Notes: generated by a model not told the origin, from the sequence alone. A stretch of 64,000 nucleotides of DNA from Xenorhabdus budapestensis (GCF_002632465.1 NZ_NIBS01000008.1:90277-154276); one strand, 5' to 3'. Shown: positions 12,229 through 23,294, numbered from the stretch's first letter. Program-made: numbers and translations.

Positions 12229-13608
12229 TTACAAGATTAAGTTAAGAAGCAATATGCCACACAGTCCAATTCCCCATGCAATTGTTGTCGGAATCGACCA
12301 GACGATCACTTGATGCCTCACATCCTTAATACCCATCATCCGGTTAACTACCCAGAAAAAACAATCATTAAAATAGCTGAAGAACAGTGTTCCCATCATT
12401 GCAGCCTGAGCAGCCACCAACATATTAATATCCGGTATCTGTTTAATAACAGGCGCTGAAATAGACGCCGCTGTAATCATTGCCACAGTACCAGAGCCTT
12501 GAATAATGCGTATTAACGTCGCAATGATAAATGGGATCAAGACAGGAGTTATTGGCAGGCTGGCTATATATTGTGCCAGTATTGTCCCGGTTGAACCTTC
12601 ATTTAATACAGCTCCCAGCGCCCCTCCTGCACCTGACACTAATAAAATAATACCCACGGTTTGTAACCCGGTTTCCAAATGTTCAATAACCTCTTGTTTA
12701 CTAACATTTGGCATGAGCTTATAAACCGCCAGCAATACACTGATTGCCAGAGCGATAATGGGTGATCCAAGAAAATTAAAAACCTGAAAGTAAAAATGGT
12801 TTTCCTTACCGATAAATAGAGCCGTTTTCAACAATAATCCATTCACAACATTAATGAAAATCAGCACGATAGGCACAACAATAGGCAAAAGAGAAATAAA
12901 TAATCCTGGTAATGGCGTGTTCGATTTATCTTCCATATAACTTTGATGAATTTGTCGCAGATTTTCTTCTGTCTCAACAAGCTGATATTCAGGATATTTA
13001 GTCTCTAACCATTTGGCATAACAGGTAATACCAATAACGCATGGGATAGCCAGTATCATACCCACCAGCATCACTTTACCTACGCTTACTCCGAATATTC
13101 CGGCCACACCAAGCGGCCCCGGTGTTGGTGGAACAATATGGTGAGTCACCACCAGCCCTCCGGCCAATGCTACTCCTAACGTCAGTACATTCCGTTTGCC
13201 TTTCTTCGCCAATGCTTTCACCAGAGGATAGAGGATCACAAAAGCCGAATTAACAAATATAGGAATACTGACGATATAACCCGTGATTGCCAGCGCCCAT
13301 TCTTCGCGCTTTTTACCTAACCACTTGATCAAGCTATAGGCAATTTGTTCAGTTGCACCAGAGGCTTCCAATATTCGCCCCATCATGCTTCCCAATCCGA
13401 TCACAATACCAATACTGCCCAATGTCGAACCAAACCCTTTAGCAATAACCTCAACGACATTGCTCATGGTTAAACCACCGGATACTCCTGCGATAACCGC
13501 AGCAATTAACATGGCAAGAAGTACATGAATACGAGTACGTAAAACCAGAAAAATCAGCGTAAATACCGCCACTCCCAATCCAATAATTGGAATGTAAAAT
13601 TCCACCAT
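12229..13608 (-). CDS. GntP-family gluconate-type permease
   Basis: Inner-membrane H+ symporter of the GntP family (gluconate, idonate, D-serine and related acids). 459 residues with about 12-14 hydrophobic spans; diagnostic stretches are HHIVPPTPGPLGVAGIFGV and GSGTVAMITAASISAP. Family members in E. coli (GntT, GntP, IdnT, DsdX, YgbN) cannot be told apart from sequence reading alone, so no symbol is given. The ATG at 13608 follows GGGG at a suitable distance; an in-frame TTG at 13623 is less likely. No kinase or dehydrogenase partner is adjacent; a decayed second copy sits just upstream. Confidence 0.88.
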   Translation of the reverse strand: MVEFYIPIIGLGVAVFTLIFLVLRTRIHVLLAMLIAAVIAGVSGGLTMSNVVEVIAKGFGSTLGSIGIVIGLGSMMGRILEASGATEQIAYSLIKWLGKKREEWALAITGYIVSIPIFVNSAFVILYPLVKALAKKGKRNVLTLGVALAGGLVVTHHIVPPTPGPLGVAGIFGVSVGKVMLVGMILAIPCVIGITCYAKWLETKYPEYQLVETEENLRQIHQSYMEDKSNTPLPGLFISLLPIVVPIVLIFINVVNGLLLKTALFIGKENHFYFQVFNFLGSPIIALAISVLLAVYKLMPNVSKQEVIEHLETGLQTVGIILLVSGAGGALGAVLNEGSTGTILAQYIASLPITPVLIPFIIATLIRIIQGSGTVAMITAASISAPVIKQIPDINMLVAAQAAMMGTLFFSYFNDCFFWVVNRMMGIKDVRHQVIVWSIPTTIAWGIGLCGILLLNLIL

Positions 13609-13748
13609 AAAACCCCGTTTCAATCTGTATTATTGGTGATAAATGTGCATGGTATGTCAGTCAAAGTTCTTGTTACAAGCTGTACCAAAACTTGAAGTCT
13701 TAATTAAAGTAATGAGGATTTTATTTGGAATATCCAGAATAAAGAAAA

Positions 13749-13766
13749 GCGCCCTTTACAGAGCGC
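13749..13766 (-). terminator. Terminator-like hairpin after the gntP fragment
   Basis: On the minus strand GCGCTCT pairs with AGGGCGC (one G-U pair) and is followed by TTTTC. It resembles the terminator of the intact gntP-like gene, which supports a duplication that included the 3' flank. Confidence 0.7.
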
Positions 13767-13778
13767 CATTACGACGAC

Positions 13779-13970
13779 TTACATGGTTCCACTTTCATGT
13801 AATACTGCACCCAAAGCGCTACCAGCACCAGTAACCAACAGAATAACACCTGCCATCTTTAAGCTATTTTCCAGATGTTCAATTACCTCATGCTTGTTAA
13901 CTTTGGGCATTAGCGTATAAATTGCCAATAATACACTAATTGCCAAAACAATAATTGGCTCACCAAGAAA
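13779..13970 (-). pseudogene. Decayed internal fragment of a second gntP-type permease
   Basis: About 63 residues beginning FLGEPIIVLAISVLLAIY and ending ALGAVLHESGTM align with an internal stretch of the intact neighbour (FLGSPIIALAISVLLAVY to ALGAVLNEGSTGT). The amino-terminal two thirds and the carboxy end are absent, and a 9-bp hairpin (13979-14007) occupies the place where upstream coding sequence should be. The divergence between the copies (many conservative changes) suggests an old paralogue rather than a recent duplication. Not expected to make a working transporter. Confidence 0.8.
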
Positions 13971-13978
13971 ATCAACTC

Positions 13979-14007
13979 GCCCACCACGCTTATCTAGTGT
14001 GGTGGGC
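13979..14007 (-). terminator. Hairpin downstream of metE
   Basis: GCCCACCAC (13979-13987) pairs perfectly with GTGGTGGGC (13999-14007), 20 bases after the metE stop. There is no clear U-tract on the minus strand, so it may stabilise the 3' end or terminate weakly. Confidence 0.55.
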
Positions 14008-14027
14008 AACTTGTTGCTCAAATTAAT

Positions 14028-16316
14028 TTAGTCGTTCACTGAATCACGCAGACGTTTTGCCGCTTCAACCATATTCGCCAGTGACTGGCGGGTTTCTGTC
14101 CAACCCCTGGTTTTTAAACCACAATCCGGGTTAACCCATAAGCGTTCAACAGGAATGCGCTCGGCAGCTTTGCGCAATAAAGCTTCAATCCATTCAACAC
14201 TCGGCACATTAGGTGAGTGAATATCATACACGCCCGGCCCAATCTCATTCGGATATGAGAAATCTTCAAATGAATCCAGCAATTCCATATCTGAACGGGA
14301 GGTTTCAATAGTAATGACATCCGCATCCAACGCCGCAATGGAAGGCATAATGTCATTGAACTCGCAATAACACATATGAGTGTGGATCTGTGTATCATCT
14401 TTCGCCACTGCTGCACTCAGTTTAAAAGCATCCACCGCCCAATCCAGATATTCCTGCCACTCTTCTCTGCGCAGCGGTAAGCCTTCACGTAATGCCGGTT
14501 CATCAATTTGAATAATGCCGATACCCGCTTCCTGCAAATCATCCACTTCATCACGCAAAGCCAGTGCAATCTGTTTAGCAATGGTTTCCCGGCTGATATC
14601 TTCCCTTGGGAATGACCAACAAAGAATGGTCACCGGCCCTGTTAACATGCCTTTTACTGGTTTATCAGTCAGAGATTGTGCATACGTTGCCCAATCGACC
14701 GTAATCGCTTCTGGACGGCTGATATCTCCGATAATTACCGGTGGTTTTACGCAACGGGAACCATAGCTTTGTACCCAACCATTCTGAGTAAAGACATAAC
14801 CGTCAAAATGCTCACCGAAATATTCCACCATGTCATTGCGTTCAGCTTCACCATGCACCAGTACATCTAATCCCAGTCGCTCCTGTTCATTGATCGCCTG
14901 TTTAATGTGCTCACAAATATTGATGCGATAATGATTACCATCAACACGGCCTTTCTTGAAATCTAAACGTAAGCCACGGATCTCTGTTGTTTGTGGGAAA
15001 GAACCGATGGTTGTTGTTGGCCACAAAGGTAATTTGTACCGTTGGCGCTGAAGTTTGGCGCGCTCTGAATAAACCTGATTGCGCTCACTGTCTTGTGGTT
15101 GGATCTTAGCAAGACGTTCAGCCACAGCCTGGTTGTTCACTCTTGTGGAACTACGACGGGCACGAATTGGAGCACTATAACTATCCAATTTATTCAATTC
15201 GGTCTGTTTACTGCCTTCAGGTGCGTTTATTGCCTGAGACAACAGAGATAACTCGGTACATTTCTGTAGTGCAAAAGCAAACCAGCTCTTAACTTCTTCA
15301 TCCAATCCGGTTTCATCATTCAAATCAATCGGACTATGCAGCAATGAACAAGAAGTACCGACCCAGATATCTCGTTTGCCCACCAACGGTGCAATAAGTT
15401 CATATTTCGCACTCAGATCTGCCCGCCAGACATTGCGTCCATTAATAACTCCCAACGAAAGCAGCCATGACTCCGGTAAAGATTTTTCCAATTCATTGAG
15501 AGAGTCCTGCCCTGCCACCAAATCAACATGCAAACCTTGTACCGGCAGTGCCTTAATGGTTTCCAGATTATGGCTGATGCTATCGAAATACGTTGTCAGC
15601 AATAATTTAACCTGCCCCTGGAGTGCCTGATAAGCTGCCGGGAATGCTGCCAGCCAATCTTCTGGTAGTTCCAGTACCAACGCAGGCTCATCGATCTGTA
15701 CCCATTCGATACCACGTTTTGCGAGTTCAGCCAGAATTTGCTGATATACCGGCAGAATATCCTCCAGCAGTGAGAGGCGATCAAAAGCTTTTCCTTTCAC
15801 CTTTCCAAGCCATAAGTAAGTCACTGGCCCCAACAAAACAGGCTTCACTTTATGTCCCAATGCTAATGCTTCATCAATTTCATCCAGTAATTGAGGCCAT
15901 CCGAGCCTGAACTCCTGGCCCTGCTGAAATTCGGGCACAATATAGTGATAATTGGTATTAAACCATTTGGTCATTTCTGATGCAGCAGCCGGAGTACCTG
16001 TAGGAGCCCTACCACGAGCAATACGGAATAGTGTATCTAAATCAATGTTTCCATCTTTATTTTGATGGCGAGGAGGTACATTCCCTAACAGCAAACTGGT
16101 CGTCAATACTTGGTCATACCAAGCAAAATCACCAACAGGAACTAAATCCACACCTGCCTCTTTTTGCTGTTGCCAGTGACGTGCACGTAATTCACTCCCT
16201 GTTTCCAGCAATTCTTGTTGAGAAATTTTACCTGCCCAATAGTTTTCTTGTGCTTTTTTTAGCTCTCTTTTCAAGCCGATACGTGGAAAACCTAATGTAT
16301 GATTCAAAACTGTCAT
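14028..16316 (-). CDS. metE: Cobalamin-independent methionine synthase
   Basis: Transfers the methyl group of 5-methyltetrahydropteroyl-triglutamate to homocysteine, the last step of methionine synthesis without B12. 762 residues (E. coli 753), with both barrel halves: [16 protein letters not shown] at the amino end, and the zinc-site segments [27 protein letters not shown] and [11 protein letters not shown] near the end. It is transcribed divergently from metR across a 107-base region holding MetJ boxes and a MetR site, so repression by methionine (MetJ) and activation by homocysteine-bound MetR are expected. Confidence 0.97.
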   Translation of the reverse strand: MTVLNHTLGFPRIGLKRELKKAQENYWAGKISQQELLETGSELRARHWQQQKEAGVDLVPVGDFAWYDQVLTTSLLLGNVPPRHQNKDGNIDLDTLFRIARGRAPTGTPAAASEMTKWFNTNYHYIVPEFQQGQEFRLGWPQLLDEIDEALALGHKVKPVLLGPVTYLWLGKVKGKAFDRLSLLEDILPVYQQILAELAKRGIEWVQIDEPALVLELPEDWLAAFPAAYQALQGQVKLLLTTYFDSISHNLETIKALPVQGLHVDLVAGQDSLNELEKSLPESWLLSLGVINGRNVWRADLSAKYELIAPLVGKRDIWVGTSCSLLHSPIDLNDETGLDEEVKSWFAFALQKCTELSLLSQAINAPEGSKQTELNKLDSYSAPIRARRSSTRVNNQAVAERLAKIQPQDSERNQVYSERAKLQRQRYKLPLWPTTTIGSFPQTTEIRGLRLDFKKGRVDGNHYRINICEHIKQAINEQERLGLDVLVHGEAERNDMVEYFGEHFDGYVFTQNGWVQSYGSRCVKPPVIIGDISRPEAITVDWATYAQSLTDKPVKGMLTGPVTILCWSFPREDISRETIAKQIALALRDEVDDLQEAGIGIIQIDEPALREGLPLRREEWQEYLDWAVDAFKLSAAVAKDDTQIHTHMCYCEFNDIMPSIAALDADVITIETSRSDMELLDSFEDFSYPNEIGPGVYDIHSPNVPSVEWIEALLRKAAERIPVERLWVNPDCGLKTRGWTETRQSLANMVEAAKRLRDSVND

Positions 16317-16335
16317 GTTGTCACCCGCAAATTTT

Positions 16336-16359
16336 AGCCGTCTAGATGTTTACACTTCT
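16336..16359. promoter_or_regulatory. Three tandem MetJ (met box) repeats
   Basis: AGCCGTCT, AGATGTTT and ACACTTCT follow each other without spacing and match the 8-bp met box AGACGTCT at 7, 6 and 6 positions. Placed 20 bases upstream of metE in the metE-metR divergent region. Confidence 0.75.
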
Positions 16360-16411
16360 ATAATCAACAGGTAATGTATAAACCACAAGCGCAAATTATT
16401 CATAATCAACT

Positions 16412-16424
16412 TGAAGGTTTTTCA
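16412..16424. promoter_or_regulatory. MetR binding site
   Basis: TGAAGGTTTTTCA is a perfect match to TGAANNTNNTTCA. Its last base is the first base of the metR start codon, so it may serve metE activation and metR autoregulation. Confidence 0.7.
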
Positions 16425-17380
16425 TGATCGAGATAAAACACTTAAAAACACTGCAAGCATTAAATCACTGTGGTTCGTTGGCAGCAGCAGCAAATCATCT
16501 GCATCAAACACAATCGGCTCTTTCACACCAATTCAGTGAACTGGAGCATCGGCTGGGATATAGGCTTTTCATTCGTAAAAGTCAGCCCCTGAAACTGACT
16601 CATCAAGGTGAAGTGCTACTAAGATTGGCAGAACAAATTTTGCCTATGATCACAGCCTCCCTACACGAGTGCAATGAGCCGCAAGAGACTAACTTGCGTA
16701 TTGCCATTGAATGTCATAGCTGTATTCAGTGGCTCACTCCTGCACTTAAGCGTTTTAAGGAAAGCTGGCCGCAGGTCAATGTGGATTTTAAATCCGGGGT
16801 AACTTTTGATCCACAGCCGGCGCTGCAACAGAGAGAGCTGGATATTGTACTGACATCCGACATTATTCCAGACAGTAAACTGCACTATACGCCGTTGTTT
16901 GATTATGAAGTGAAACTGGTAGTTGCACCGGATCATCCATTGGCTAATCAGCGGGATATCCAGCCACAGGATCTCTCCCCCGAAACCTTGCTGATTTATC
17001 CGGTTCAACGGCAACGTTTTGATATCTGGAGACGTTTTCTTGAACCAGCAGATGTTACTCCGACCTTGAAAACCGTCGATAACACGTTATTACTAATTCA
17101 AATGGTGGCCGCCCGTTTAGGTATTGCAGCATTGCCTCATTGGGCGGTGGAAACATTCGAAAGACAAGGATTAGTTGTCACTCAGACATTGGGAGAAGGG
17201 TTATGGAGCCGGTTGTACGCAGCCTGCCGTAAAGGGGAGCAACGCCAACCGACTATTGACACATTTATTCGTTCTGCGCGTCAGCACGCAGTGGATAATT
17301 TGCCGTTTGTGAAGCGGGTCTCAATATCCAACGATGATGCACCCAAAGCGACGCAACAATCAGGCTGCCTCCAATGGTAA
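16424..17380 (+). CDS. metR: LysR-family transcriptional activator of methionine genes
   Basis: Homocysteine-responsive regulator of metE, metH and other genes. 318 residues (E. coli 317): amino-terminal winged helix-turn-helix ([23 protein letters not shown]) and a carboxy-terminal periplasmic-binding-type effector domain. The start has GAAGG at the right distance. Divergent from metE as in E. coli. Its last 116 bases overlap the convergent end of yigM. Confidence 0.96.
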   Translation: MIEIKHLKTLQALNHCGSLAAAANHLHQTQSALSHQFSELEHRLGYRLFIRKSQPLKLTHQGEVLLRLAEQILPMITASLHECNEPQETNLRIAIECHSCIQWLTPALKRFKESWPQVNVDFKSGVTFDPQPALQQRELDIVLTSDIIPDSKLHYTPLFDYEVKLVVAPDHPLANQRDIQPQDLSPETLLIYPVQRQRFDIWRRFLEPADVTPTLKTVDNTLLLIQMVAARLGIAALPHWAVETFERQGLVVTQTLGEGLWSRLYAACRKGEQRQPTIDTFIRSARQHAVDNLPFVKRVSISNDDAPKATQQSGCLQW

Positions 17381-18164
17381 AGCCCAACCAATTTGGATGC
17401 TGCTGCCAAATTACAAAATTGACCAATAACCCCGCCGGAACCAGCATATTATTCATAATCGCCAGTGTTCCGGCATCCACTTGGGTTGCGCCATAATTCC
17501 ACATAAAGTAGCCAATACCGGAAGCCCCTACTCCTAACCAGATCAGAACTCCCCATTGTAATTGGGTTGTCGGCAGTTTCTGTGGATCGCCAAACATTAG
17601 CCAGCCGATAATTGCAACAACACAAGCGCCTAAATAGAACCACGAAAATGCGATTCTCTGTGGTATCGGATACACTTCCATCAAACGTTTATAACCAACT
17701 TGACCAATGGCGAAGAAAATATTTGCCAATTGCACCAACATTAAACCAATCCAGAAGGATTCACTTAACCGGTCATAACGAATAATCGCAGCTCCCGCCA
17801 CAGCCAGTAACGAACTGAGTGCATAGCCCCAACGCAGCGGTTGGCGTCCCATCAAATCGTATATTAATGTGACATACAGTGGAGTCATGACCGTAAACAG
17901 CAAAAATTCTGCTACCGTCAGATAGTGGTAGGCATGAAATACAAACAAATACATCACACCTAACTGACAAGCTCCCACTGCCATATACAGTGCAATGACT
18001 TTCAGTGATAACCCACGCCAACGCAGAAATGGCAGAAATACCAGAGCAGCTAACACTACCCTGACAAGAACAGAAAACCAGCTATCAACCTGACCGGCGA
18101 GATAAGCACCAATCAGGCTGAATGAAGCGGCCCACAAAAGTGTTGTAATTGTTAATAGCCACAT
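17265..18164 (-). CDS. yigM: Biotin transporter YigM (EamA/DMT family)
   Basis: Ten-span drug/metabolite-transporter-superfamily protein of 299 residues, the exact length of E. coli YigM, and similar throughout (for example [26 protein letters not shown], given here in two parts: [15 protein letters not shown] and [11 protein letters not shown]). E. coli YigM is an established biotin importer. Position beside metR is conserved. It starts 4 bases after the stop of the antiporter gene, so the two form an operon; its 3' end overlaps metR convergently by 116 bases. Confidence 0.93.
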   Translation of the reverse strand: MWLLTITTLLWAASFSLIGAYLAGQVDSWFSVLVRVVLAALVFLPFLRWRGLSLKVIALYMAVGACQLGVMYLFVFHAYHYLTVAEFLLFTVMTPLYVTLIYDLMGRQPLRWGYALSSLLAVAGAAIIRYDRLSESFWIGLMLVQLANIFFAIGQVGYKRLMEVYPIPQRIAFSWFYLGACVVAIIGWLMFGDPQKLPTTQLQWGVLIWLGVGASGIGYFMWNYGATQVDAGTLAIMNNMLVPAGLLVNFVIWQQHPNWLGFTIGGSLIVASLWVHHRWILRPASQTANYPLRADAQNE

Positions 18165-18168
18165 ATTT

Positions 18169-19818
18169 TTATTGAGATTTACCTACCAACAGCGCTTCAA
18201 GCAAATCCAGGTCATGCAGGAGCGACTGTAGCGTTTCATTACTAATCTTACGAGTTGCACGCAAGTGATATAGCTCTCCCCTCTCAGCCCGTAACGCCGT
18301 CAGGCGGAAACGCCGCTCCAGATCTTCAACCAACAAGCTGTGTTCACCCTCATCAGTCCCGGCAGTACGGCGTCGCAAATAACCGGTGACTCGGGAAGCG
18401 ACCTCACTAATCACTTCGGCATCCAGTTTTTCTTCAGTGCTGACAGACAGACGTTCTTCCATTTTATTCATACTGACAATCGCAACTTCAGCCATCGCCG
18501 CTTTCGCCATTCTGATTTCATTGAAACCAGACTGTTTGTCTCCCACTTTCATGCCTCTCAGCAATAACGGCAGAGCAATAACGCCAACAAACAGAGAGAA
18601 CAGAATCACACCTGCGGCAATAAAGATCAACTGATAACGAGCAGGGAATGGATCGCCATCCGGCAGGAAAAGAGGTACGGATAAAGCACCAGCCAGAGTA
18701 ATTGCCCCGCGGACACCAGCAAACGAAGCCAGCAACAATTCACGTGTAGTGTAGGTTGAAAATTCCAGCGGTTTTTTCTTCATCAATACCTTGCTGGTAT
18801 TTTTCATCAACCATAGCCAGCAGAATCGCAGCAGTACCAACGCAGCATAAATGATACCTACCACAGCGAACAGCATCCAGGTTTCAACATGTGGATCAAG
18901 TTCTGCCTGAGCAACAGACGTCTCCCAAATCCCCGGCAACTGTAAGCCCAGCATGATGAATACCAGGCCGTTGAACACAAACGCCAACATTCCCCATACG
19001 TTATCAGCACGCAAACGCATATCCAAAGGCGCATTGCGGATCACTCCCGCCGTACTGATAGTCATACCCGCAGCAACTGCGGCCAGAATACCGGAGAAAC
19101 CAATATGCTCAGCAATCATGTAAGAAGCAAATGGCAATAACATCATAAACATGATTTGAGTGGCAGGATCATCACCACTCCAGCGACTCATCAATCGTAG
19201 TGATTTACTGTACAACCAGGTGACAGCAATACCCGACGCCAAGCCGCCAATAGCCACTTTAAAAAATTCGAATGTTGCACCCGTGACGGTAAATGCCATT
19301 GTCCCCATAGCAATTGCCACGGCAAATTTCAGAGCAACCAGACCGGAAGCATCGTTCATCAATGCTTCACCCTCCAGCACGCTCATCATATTTTTAGGAA
19401 TACCCCCTTTCCCAACAATCGAAGATAATGCAACTGCGTCAGTTGGTGACAACACTGCTGCCAGAGCAAATGCAGCAATGAGTGGAATACTCGGCAGTAA
19501 CCAGTAAATCAAATAACCAATGCCGACAACTGTCACCAGGACCAATACTAAAACCAGAATAACTATTTCACGCCCATGTTGAAAAAATTCTCTGGTCGGT
19601 GTTTTCCAACCATCAACAAATAATAGAGGAGGGATAAGTAAAACGAGGAATAATTCAGGATCGAAAGTAACGTGTAAACCAAAATGAGGCCAGGCCAGCA
19701 ATGCCCCCATTGCTATTTGCACTATCGGCAAAGGGACACGGAATGGGATCACTTTAGTAAGAACACCAGAAACTGACACCACCAAAATCAAGATCAAGAT
19801 AGTAAAGAATATTTCCAT
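18169..19818 (-). CDS. yjcE: CPA1-family Na+/H+ antiporter (YjcE type)
   Basis: Monovalent cation/proton antiporter-1 family membrane protein of 549 residues, the same length as E. coli YjcE and colinear with it. The core motif ALSPTDAVAL is present as VLSPTDAVALSSIVG, and the segment TREFFQHGREI is conserved. The hydrophilic carboxy end (VTGYLRRRTAGTDEG to the end) is cytoplasmic. The ATG at 19818 with AAGGG ahead gives MEIFFTILILIL, matching E. coli; a longer frame upstream lacks homology. ghxP follows upstream on the same strand, as yjcD neighbours yjcE in E. coli. Confidence 0.92.
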   Translation of the reverse strand: MEIFFTILILILVVSVSGVLTKVIPFRVPLPIVQIAMGALLAWPHFGLHVTFDPELFLVLLIPPLLFVDGWKTPTREFFQHGREIVILVLVLVLVTVVGIGYLIYWLLPSIPLIAAFALAAVLSPTDAVALSSIVGKGGIPKNMMSVLEGEALMNDASGLVALKFAVAIAMGTMAFTVTGATFEFFKVAIGGLASGIAVTWLYSKSLRLMSRWSGDDPATQIMFMMLLPFASYMIAEHIGFSGILAAVAAGMTISTAGVIRNAPLDMRLRADNVWGMLAFVFNGLVFIMLGLQLPGIWETSVAQAELDPHVETWMLFAVVGIIYAALVLLRFCWLWLMKNTSKVLMKKKPLEFSTYTTRELLLASFAGVRGAITLAGALSVPLFLPDGDPFPARYQLIFIAAGVILFSLFVGVIALPLLLRGMKVGDKQSGFNEIRMAKAAMAEVAIVSMNKMEERLSVSTEEKLDAEVISEVASRVTGYLRRRTAGTDEGEHSLLVEDLERRFRLTALRAERGELYHLRATRKISNETLQSLLHDLDLLEALLVGKSQ

Positions 19819-20044
19819 GTTACCCTTACAAATTGCCAAAAATCCGTCGGTGAAGAGATTGTGACTGTTTTTTTCTTGTAATAACAGCGCTAATAACCGC
19901 AAAAATTGAAGTTATTCTGGAAAAACAAAAAACAATCATATTGTGAATCAATGACCAGCAAGTCATTTGTCTATTTTATACTTATCTACGGAATTTTGTC
20001 GAAAATTTGACAGATTTTAAAAATTATCTAACCTGGAAATACAC

Positions 20045-20067
20045 GCGCAAACTTTAATCGTTTGCGC
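20045..20067 (-). terminator. Hairpin downstream of ghxP
   Basis: Perfect 8-bp inverted repeat GCGCAAAC/GTTTGCGC with a 7-base loop, 25 bases past the ghxP stop. The minus-strand tail is only moderately U-rich (GTGTATTT). Confidence 0.55.
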
Positions 20068-20091
20068 ATAATCTTTTGAGTATCCTTTTAA

Positions 20092-21438
20092 TTAAATGGC
20101 CCAGTTGCCAGCGTAGAATACCACCAATGCAATAGCAATAATTACCGTACCGATATTCAGTTTGCTCCATTCACCAGAAAAAACACGTCCAACAACCAAG
20201 GCACCAAACCCCAGCATAATACCAGTAACAATATTACAAGTCAGAACGATAAATACAGCGCACAGTAATCCTGACATTGCATCGACAACATCATCGAAAT
20301 TCAGCTTGCGTACGTTACTCAACATCAACAACCCGACATACATCAAAGCAGGCGCTGTCGCATATGAAGGAACCAGGTATGATAATGGAGAAAGGAATAA
20401 TATCAGCAGAAATAAGATACCGACAACCGCTGCGGTTAACCCTGTTTTTCCTCCTGCTGCGGTTCCTGCTGCGGATTCAATATAAACGGCAGCAGGAGAA
20501 GAGCCAATTGCTCCGGCGAAAATGCTACTGACCGAATCAGCCGTTAACGCCTTACCGCCATTAATAATCTGCCCTCTTTTATCCAACAGATTGGCCTGCC
20601 CTGCTACAGCCCTGATAGTGCCTGTAGCATCAAATATCGCTGTCATCACCAGTGCAAGAACACTCGGTAATACAACAGGCTGTAAAGCCCCCATAATATC
20701 CATGCTAAACATCAAAGAAAGCCCGTCTTCCCCCAACGTTGGCAATTTAAAAAATCCTTGATATTTCACTGCCGGATCAAAAATCAGGCCAATAATTGAA
20801 ATAGCGATAATAACCAGCAAAATACCACCGGGAACTTTTTTCCTTTCCAGTCCGATAATCCCCGCTAACCCTAGCAAGGTCATTATTACAGGGAAAGCGG
20901 TCAACGAACCAAAAGCAACCGGCAACCCCGCCTGGGGATTTTTAATCACCAGTCCAACGCCATTTGCTGCAATAAGTAACAAAAATAATCCGATGCCGAT
21001 ACCTGCTCCATGAGCTATCCCCATTGGCATATTGCGTAATATCCAAGCGCGAATACCAGTAACGGAAATAACTGTGAACAGACATCCCATCAGGAAAACA
21101 GCGCCCAATGCGACAGGAATACTGACCTGCTGCCCCAATACCAGACTGAAAGCAGTAAAGGCCGTCAGTGAGATTGCGCAGCCAATTGCCATCGGTAAAT
21201 TAACCCATAATCCCATCAATAATGAGCCAACCCCTGTAACTAAACATACAGCAATAAATACTGCGGTATGGGGAAATCCGGCTTGTCCAAGCATACCTGG
21301 CACAACAATAACGGAATAAACCATCGCCAAAAATGTGGTTAATCCAGCGAGAATTTCCTGACGTATCGAGCTTCCGCGTTCAGTTATCTTAAAATACTTA
21401 TCAAGTTTGCATTGAGTTGGTGCCTGCGTGCCAGACAT
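20092..21438 (-). CDS. ghxP: Guanine/hypoxanthine permease (GhxP/GhxQ type)
   Basis: AzgA-like nucleobase/cation symporter-2 branch. 448 residues, highly similar to E. coli GhxP (449), with the conserved blocks [40 protein letters not shown] and [21 protein letters not shown]. Predicted to import guanine and hypoxanthine by proton symport. Two PurR-like boxes upstream fit purine-repressed control. GhxQ cannot be excluded, but the yjcE neighbour favours GhxP. Confidence 0.9.
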   Translation of the reverse strand: MSGTQAPTQCKLDKYFKITERGSSIRQEILAGLTTFLAMVYSVIVVPGMLGQAGFPHTAVFIAVCLVTGVGSLLMGLWVNLPMAIGCAISLTAFTAFSLVLGQQVSIPVALGAVFLMGCLFTVISVTGIRAWILRNMPMGIAHGAGIGIGLFLLLIAANGVGLVIKNPQAGLPVAFGSLTAFPVIMTLLGLAGIIGLERKKVPGGILLVIIAISIIGLIFDPAVKYQGFFKLPTLGEDGLSLMFSMDIMGALQPVVLPSVLALVMTAIFDATGTIRAVAGQANLLDKRGQIINGGKALTADSVSSIFAGAIGSSPAAVYIESAAGTAAGGKTGLTAAVVGILFLLILFLSPLSYLVPSYATAPALMYVGLLMLSNVRKLNFDDVVDAMSGLLCAVFIVLTCNIVTGIMLGFGALVVGRVFSGEWSKLNIGTVIIAIALVVFYAGNWAI

Positions 21439-21502
21439 GTTTATCCCCTGCCAATATGTTGAATATCTATCCGATTCCTCACCATTTTTCCCCTCTTACC
21501 CG

Positions 21503-21518
21503 ACGAAAACGATTACGT
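21503..21518. promoter_or_regulatory. PurR-like box 1 upstream of ghxP
   Basis: ACGAAAACGATTACGT resembles the PurR consensus ACGCAAACGTTTTCGT. It lies 65 bases upstream of the ghxP start. The reading is by eye. Confidence 0.5.
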
Positions 21519-21567
21519 CATTTGATAATCTCAAAAATGCTGAGCTTATTAGTCCAGCCATTTCCAT

Positions 21568-21583
21568 ACGCAATCGTTTGGCT
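21568..21583. promoter_or_regulatory. PurR-like box 2 upstream of ghxP
   Basis: ACGCAATCGTTTGGCT keeps the central ACGCAA.CGTTTG of the PurR operator. Spacing of 65 bases to box 1 (about six helical turns) would allow cooperative binding. Confidence 0.6.
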
Positions 21584-21867
21584 TTTGAGGTAAAAAATGG
21601 TGAGATATTTTGAGGCAAAGGATTATCTGGTGAATCGGGGATGAGAATCAAGTCATAATCATGAATTTTGTTGCCAATCCCCCTATTGGCAGTCTTAAGG
21701 AAAAACAGGAAATCAGTGAATATTTATAATAAAAGTTTTTACTTCATCACTATCGGGGAATAACGCATTTTGTCTACCAATCAACCAGTAAACCAAGTAA
21801 AATCATAGATACTTTCTGGGTATTTCACACCACAAAAGACCATTCAATTTAATTAATAGGTTTTATA
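21584..21867. other. Intergenic region between ghxP and the MATE gene
   Basis: Divergent promoter region. Apart from the PurR-like boxes in the ghxP-proximal part nothing distinctive is seen; no ORF or ERIC-like repeat. Confidence 0.4.
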
Positions 21868-23208
21868 ATGCATCAATCTGATGTTACAGATCGTTCGCTT
21901 TTTTCACTGAGCTGGCCGATTTTCATCGATATTTTTCTTCATATGGCGACGTTGCTAATCAATACATATATGGTCAGCCATATTTCTTCGGCTTACTTAG
22001 CTGCTATGGGGGTTGGTAATCATGTTTTTGATCTGTTCATTACGATCTTTAATTTCATTAGTGTTGGTTGCAGCGTTGTAATTGCACAATATCTCGGCTC
22101 AGGAAAAAGAGATAAAGCCAGTCAGGCGATCCATATTTCCATCGCCTTTAATTTTGTGTTGGGTTTTAGTTGTGCCTTGGTGACGATTTTCTTCGGCTAT
22201 AAAATCTTGCGCATCATGAATCTGCCAGAAAACCTGATGGAGGATGGATTTGCTTATCTGCATATTTTAGGTATCTGCCTGATACCGGAAGCAATTTCAA
22301 TTATTTTGGCTGCTTGTCTGCGGGTTTATGGTAAGTCAAAATCTGCCATGTATGTCACCCTGATTGCCAATCTGCTGACGATTGTCGGTAATATGATTGT
22401 CCTGTACGGGTTCTTTGGTCTACCTAAATATGGACTGGAAGGCGTGGCATGGTCTACGGTATTTGGTCGTACGGTTGCTGTTATTCTCCTCTGCGGATTG
22501 TTATTTTATGGTTTAAGAATCAAGCTGTCCCCGAAATTACTGATATGCTGGTCAAAGAATATGCTTGGCAAAATCCTGCATATCGGTTTACCGGCTGCCG
22601 GTGAAAACCTGGTGTGGATATTACAATATATGACCGCACAGGCTTTTATCGGTTTGATGGGTGAAACTTCTCTGGCTGCACAGACTCTGTATTTTCAATT
22701 ATCGCTGTTCATCATGCTGTTTGGTATCTCCACCAGTATCGGTAATGAAATTATGGTCGGCCATCTTGTCGGAGCAAAACGTTTTGAAGATGCCTATATC
22801 CGTGGGATAAACAGTCTGAAAATCGGCGTTGTTGTCACAGTTGGTGTCGTATTATTTTTCTGGATTTTCCGGGAACCGCTCCTTGGCCTGATGACAGAAG
22901 ACCAAAAGATCATTGAGCTTCTGCTGCCTTTATTCCTGCTGTCTGTATTTCTGGAGCCGGGGCGTACTTTTAATATCGTCATGGTCAATGCCCTGCGTGC
23001 TTCCGGTGATGCCAGATTCCCGCTTTGTACTGCTCTGCTCTTCATGTGGGGTATTTCTATCCCTGTTGGCTATTTTCTGGGAATTACCATGGAGATGGGG
23101 ATCCTGGGGATCTGGATTGGCTTTTTCTGCGATGAATGGATACGAGGGCTGGTAAACGCCTGGCGCTGGAAATCTAAGAAATGGCAAACCAAACGATTAG
23201 ATGTTTAA
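21868..23208 (+). CDS. MATE-family multidrug/toxin efflux transporter
   Basis: 446 residues with twelve hydrophobic spans in two repeated halves (LFSLSWPIFIDIFLHMATLLINTYMVSHIS in the first half, here described by position 10-40; GLPAAGENLVWILQ in the second). The WP motif of MATE proteins (SWPIFID) is present. It exports cationic compounds in exchange for Na+ or H+; the natural substrate is unknown and no biosynthetic genes adjoin it. Ends against a bidirectional terminator shared with the convergent lipoprotein operon. Confidence 0.88.
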   Translation: MHQSDVTDRSLFSLSWPIFIDIFLHMATLLINTYMVSHISSAYLAAMGVGNHVFDLFITIFNFISVGCSVVIAQYLGSGKRDKASQAIHISIAFNFVLGFSCALVTIFFGYKILRIMNLPENLMEDGFAYLHILGICLIPEAISIILAACLRVYGKSKSAMYVTLIANLLTIVGNMIVLYGFFGLPKYGLEGVAWSTVFGRTVAVILLCGLLFYGLRIKLSPKLLICWSKNMLGKILHIGLPAAGENLVWILQYMTAQAFIGLMGETSLAAQTLYFQLSLFIMLFGISTSIGNEIMVGHLVGAKRFEDAYIRGINSLKIGVVVTVGVVLFFWIFREPLLGLMTEDQKIIELLLPLFLLSVFLEPGRTFNIVMVNALRASGDARFPLCTALLFMWGISIPVGYFLGITMEMGILGIWIGFFCDEWIRGLVNAWRWKSKKWQTKRLDV

Positions 23209-23263
23209 TCGTGTTTAACTGCAAAACTATAGTTGTAAAAGTTAGTTGTAAAAATGACAGTAA

Positions 23264-23294
23264 AAAATGCCGCAGTTATTGTCTGCGGCATTTT
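23264..23294. terminator. Bidirectional terminator between the MATE gene and the lipoprotein operon
   Basis: AAAATGCCGCA (23264-23274) pairs with TGCGGCATTTT (23284-23294), an 11-bp perfect stem with A/T runs on both sides, suited to convergent genes. Confidence 0.88.
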
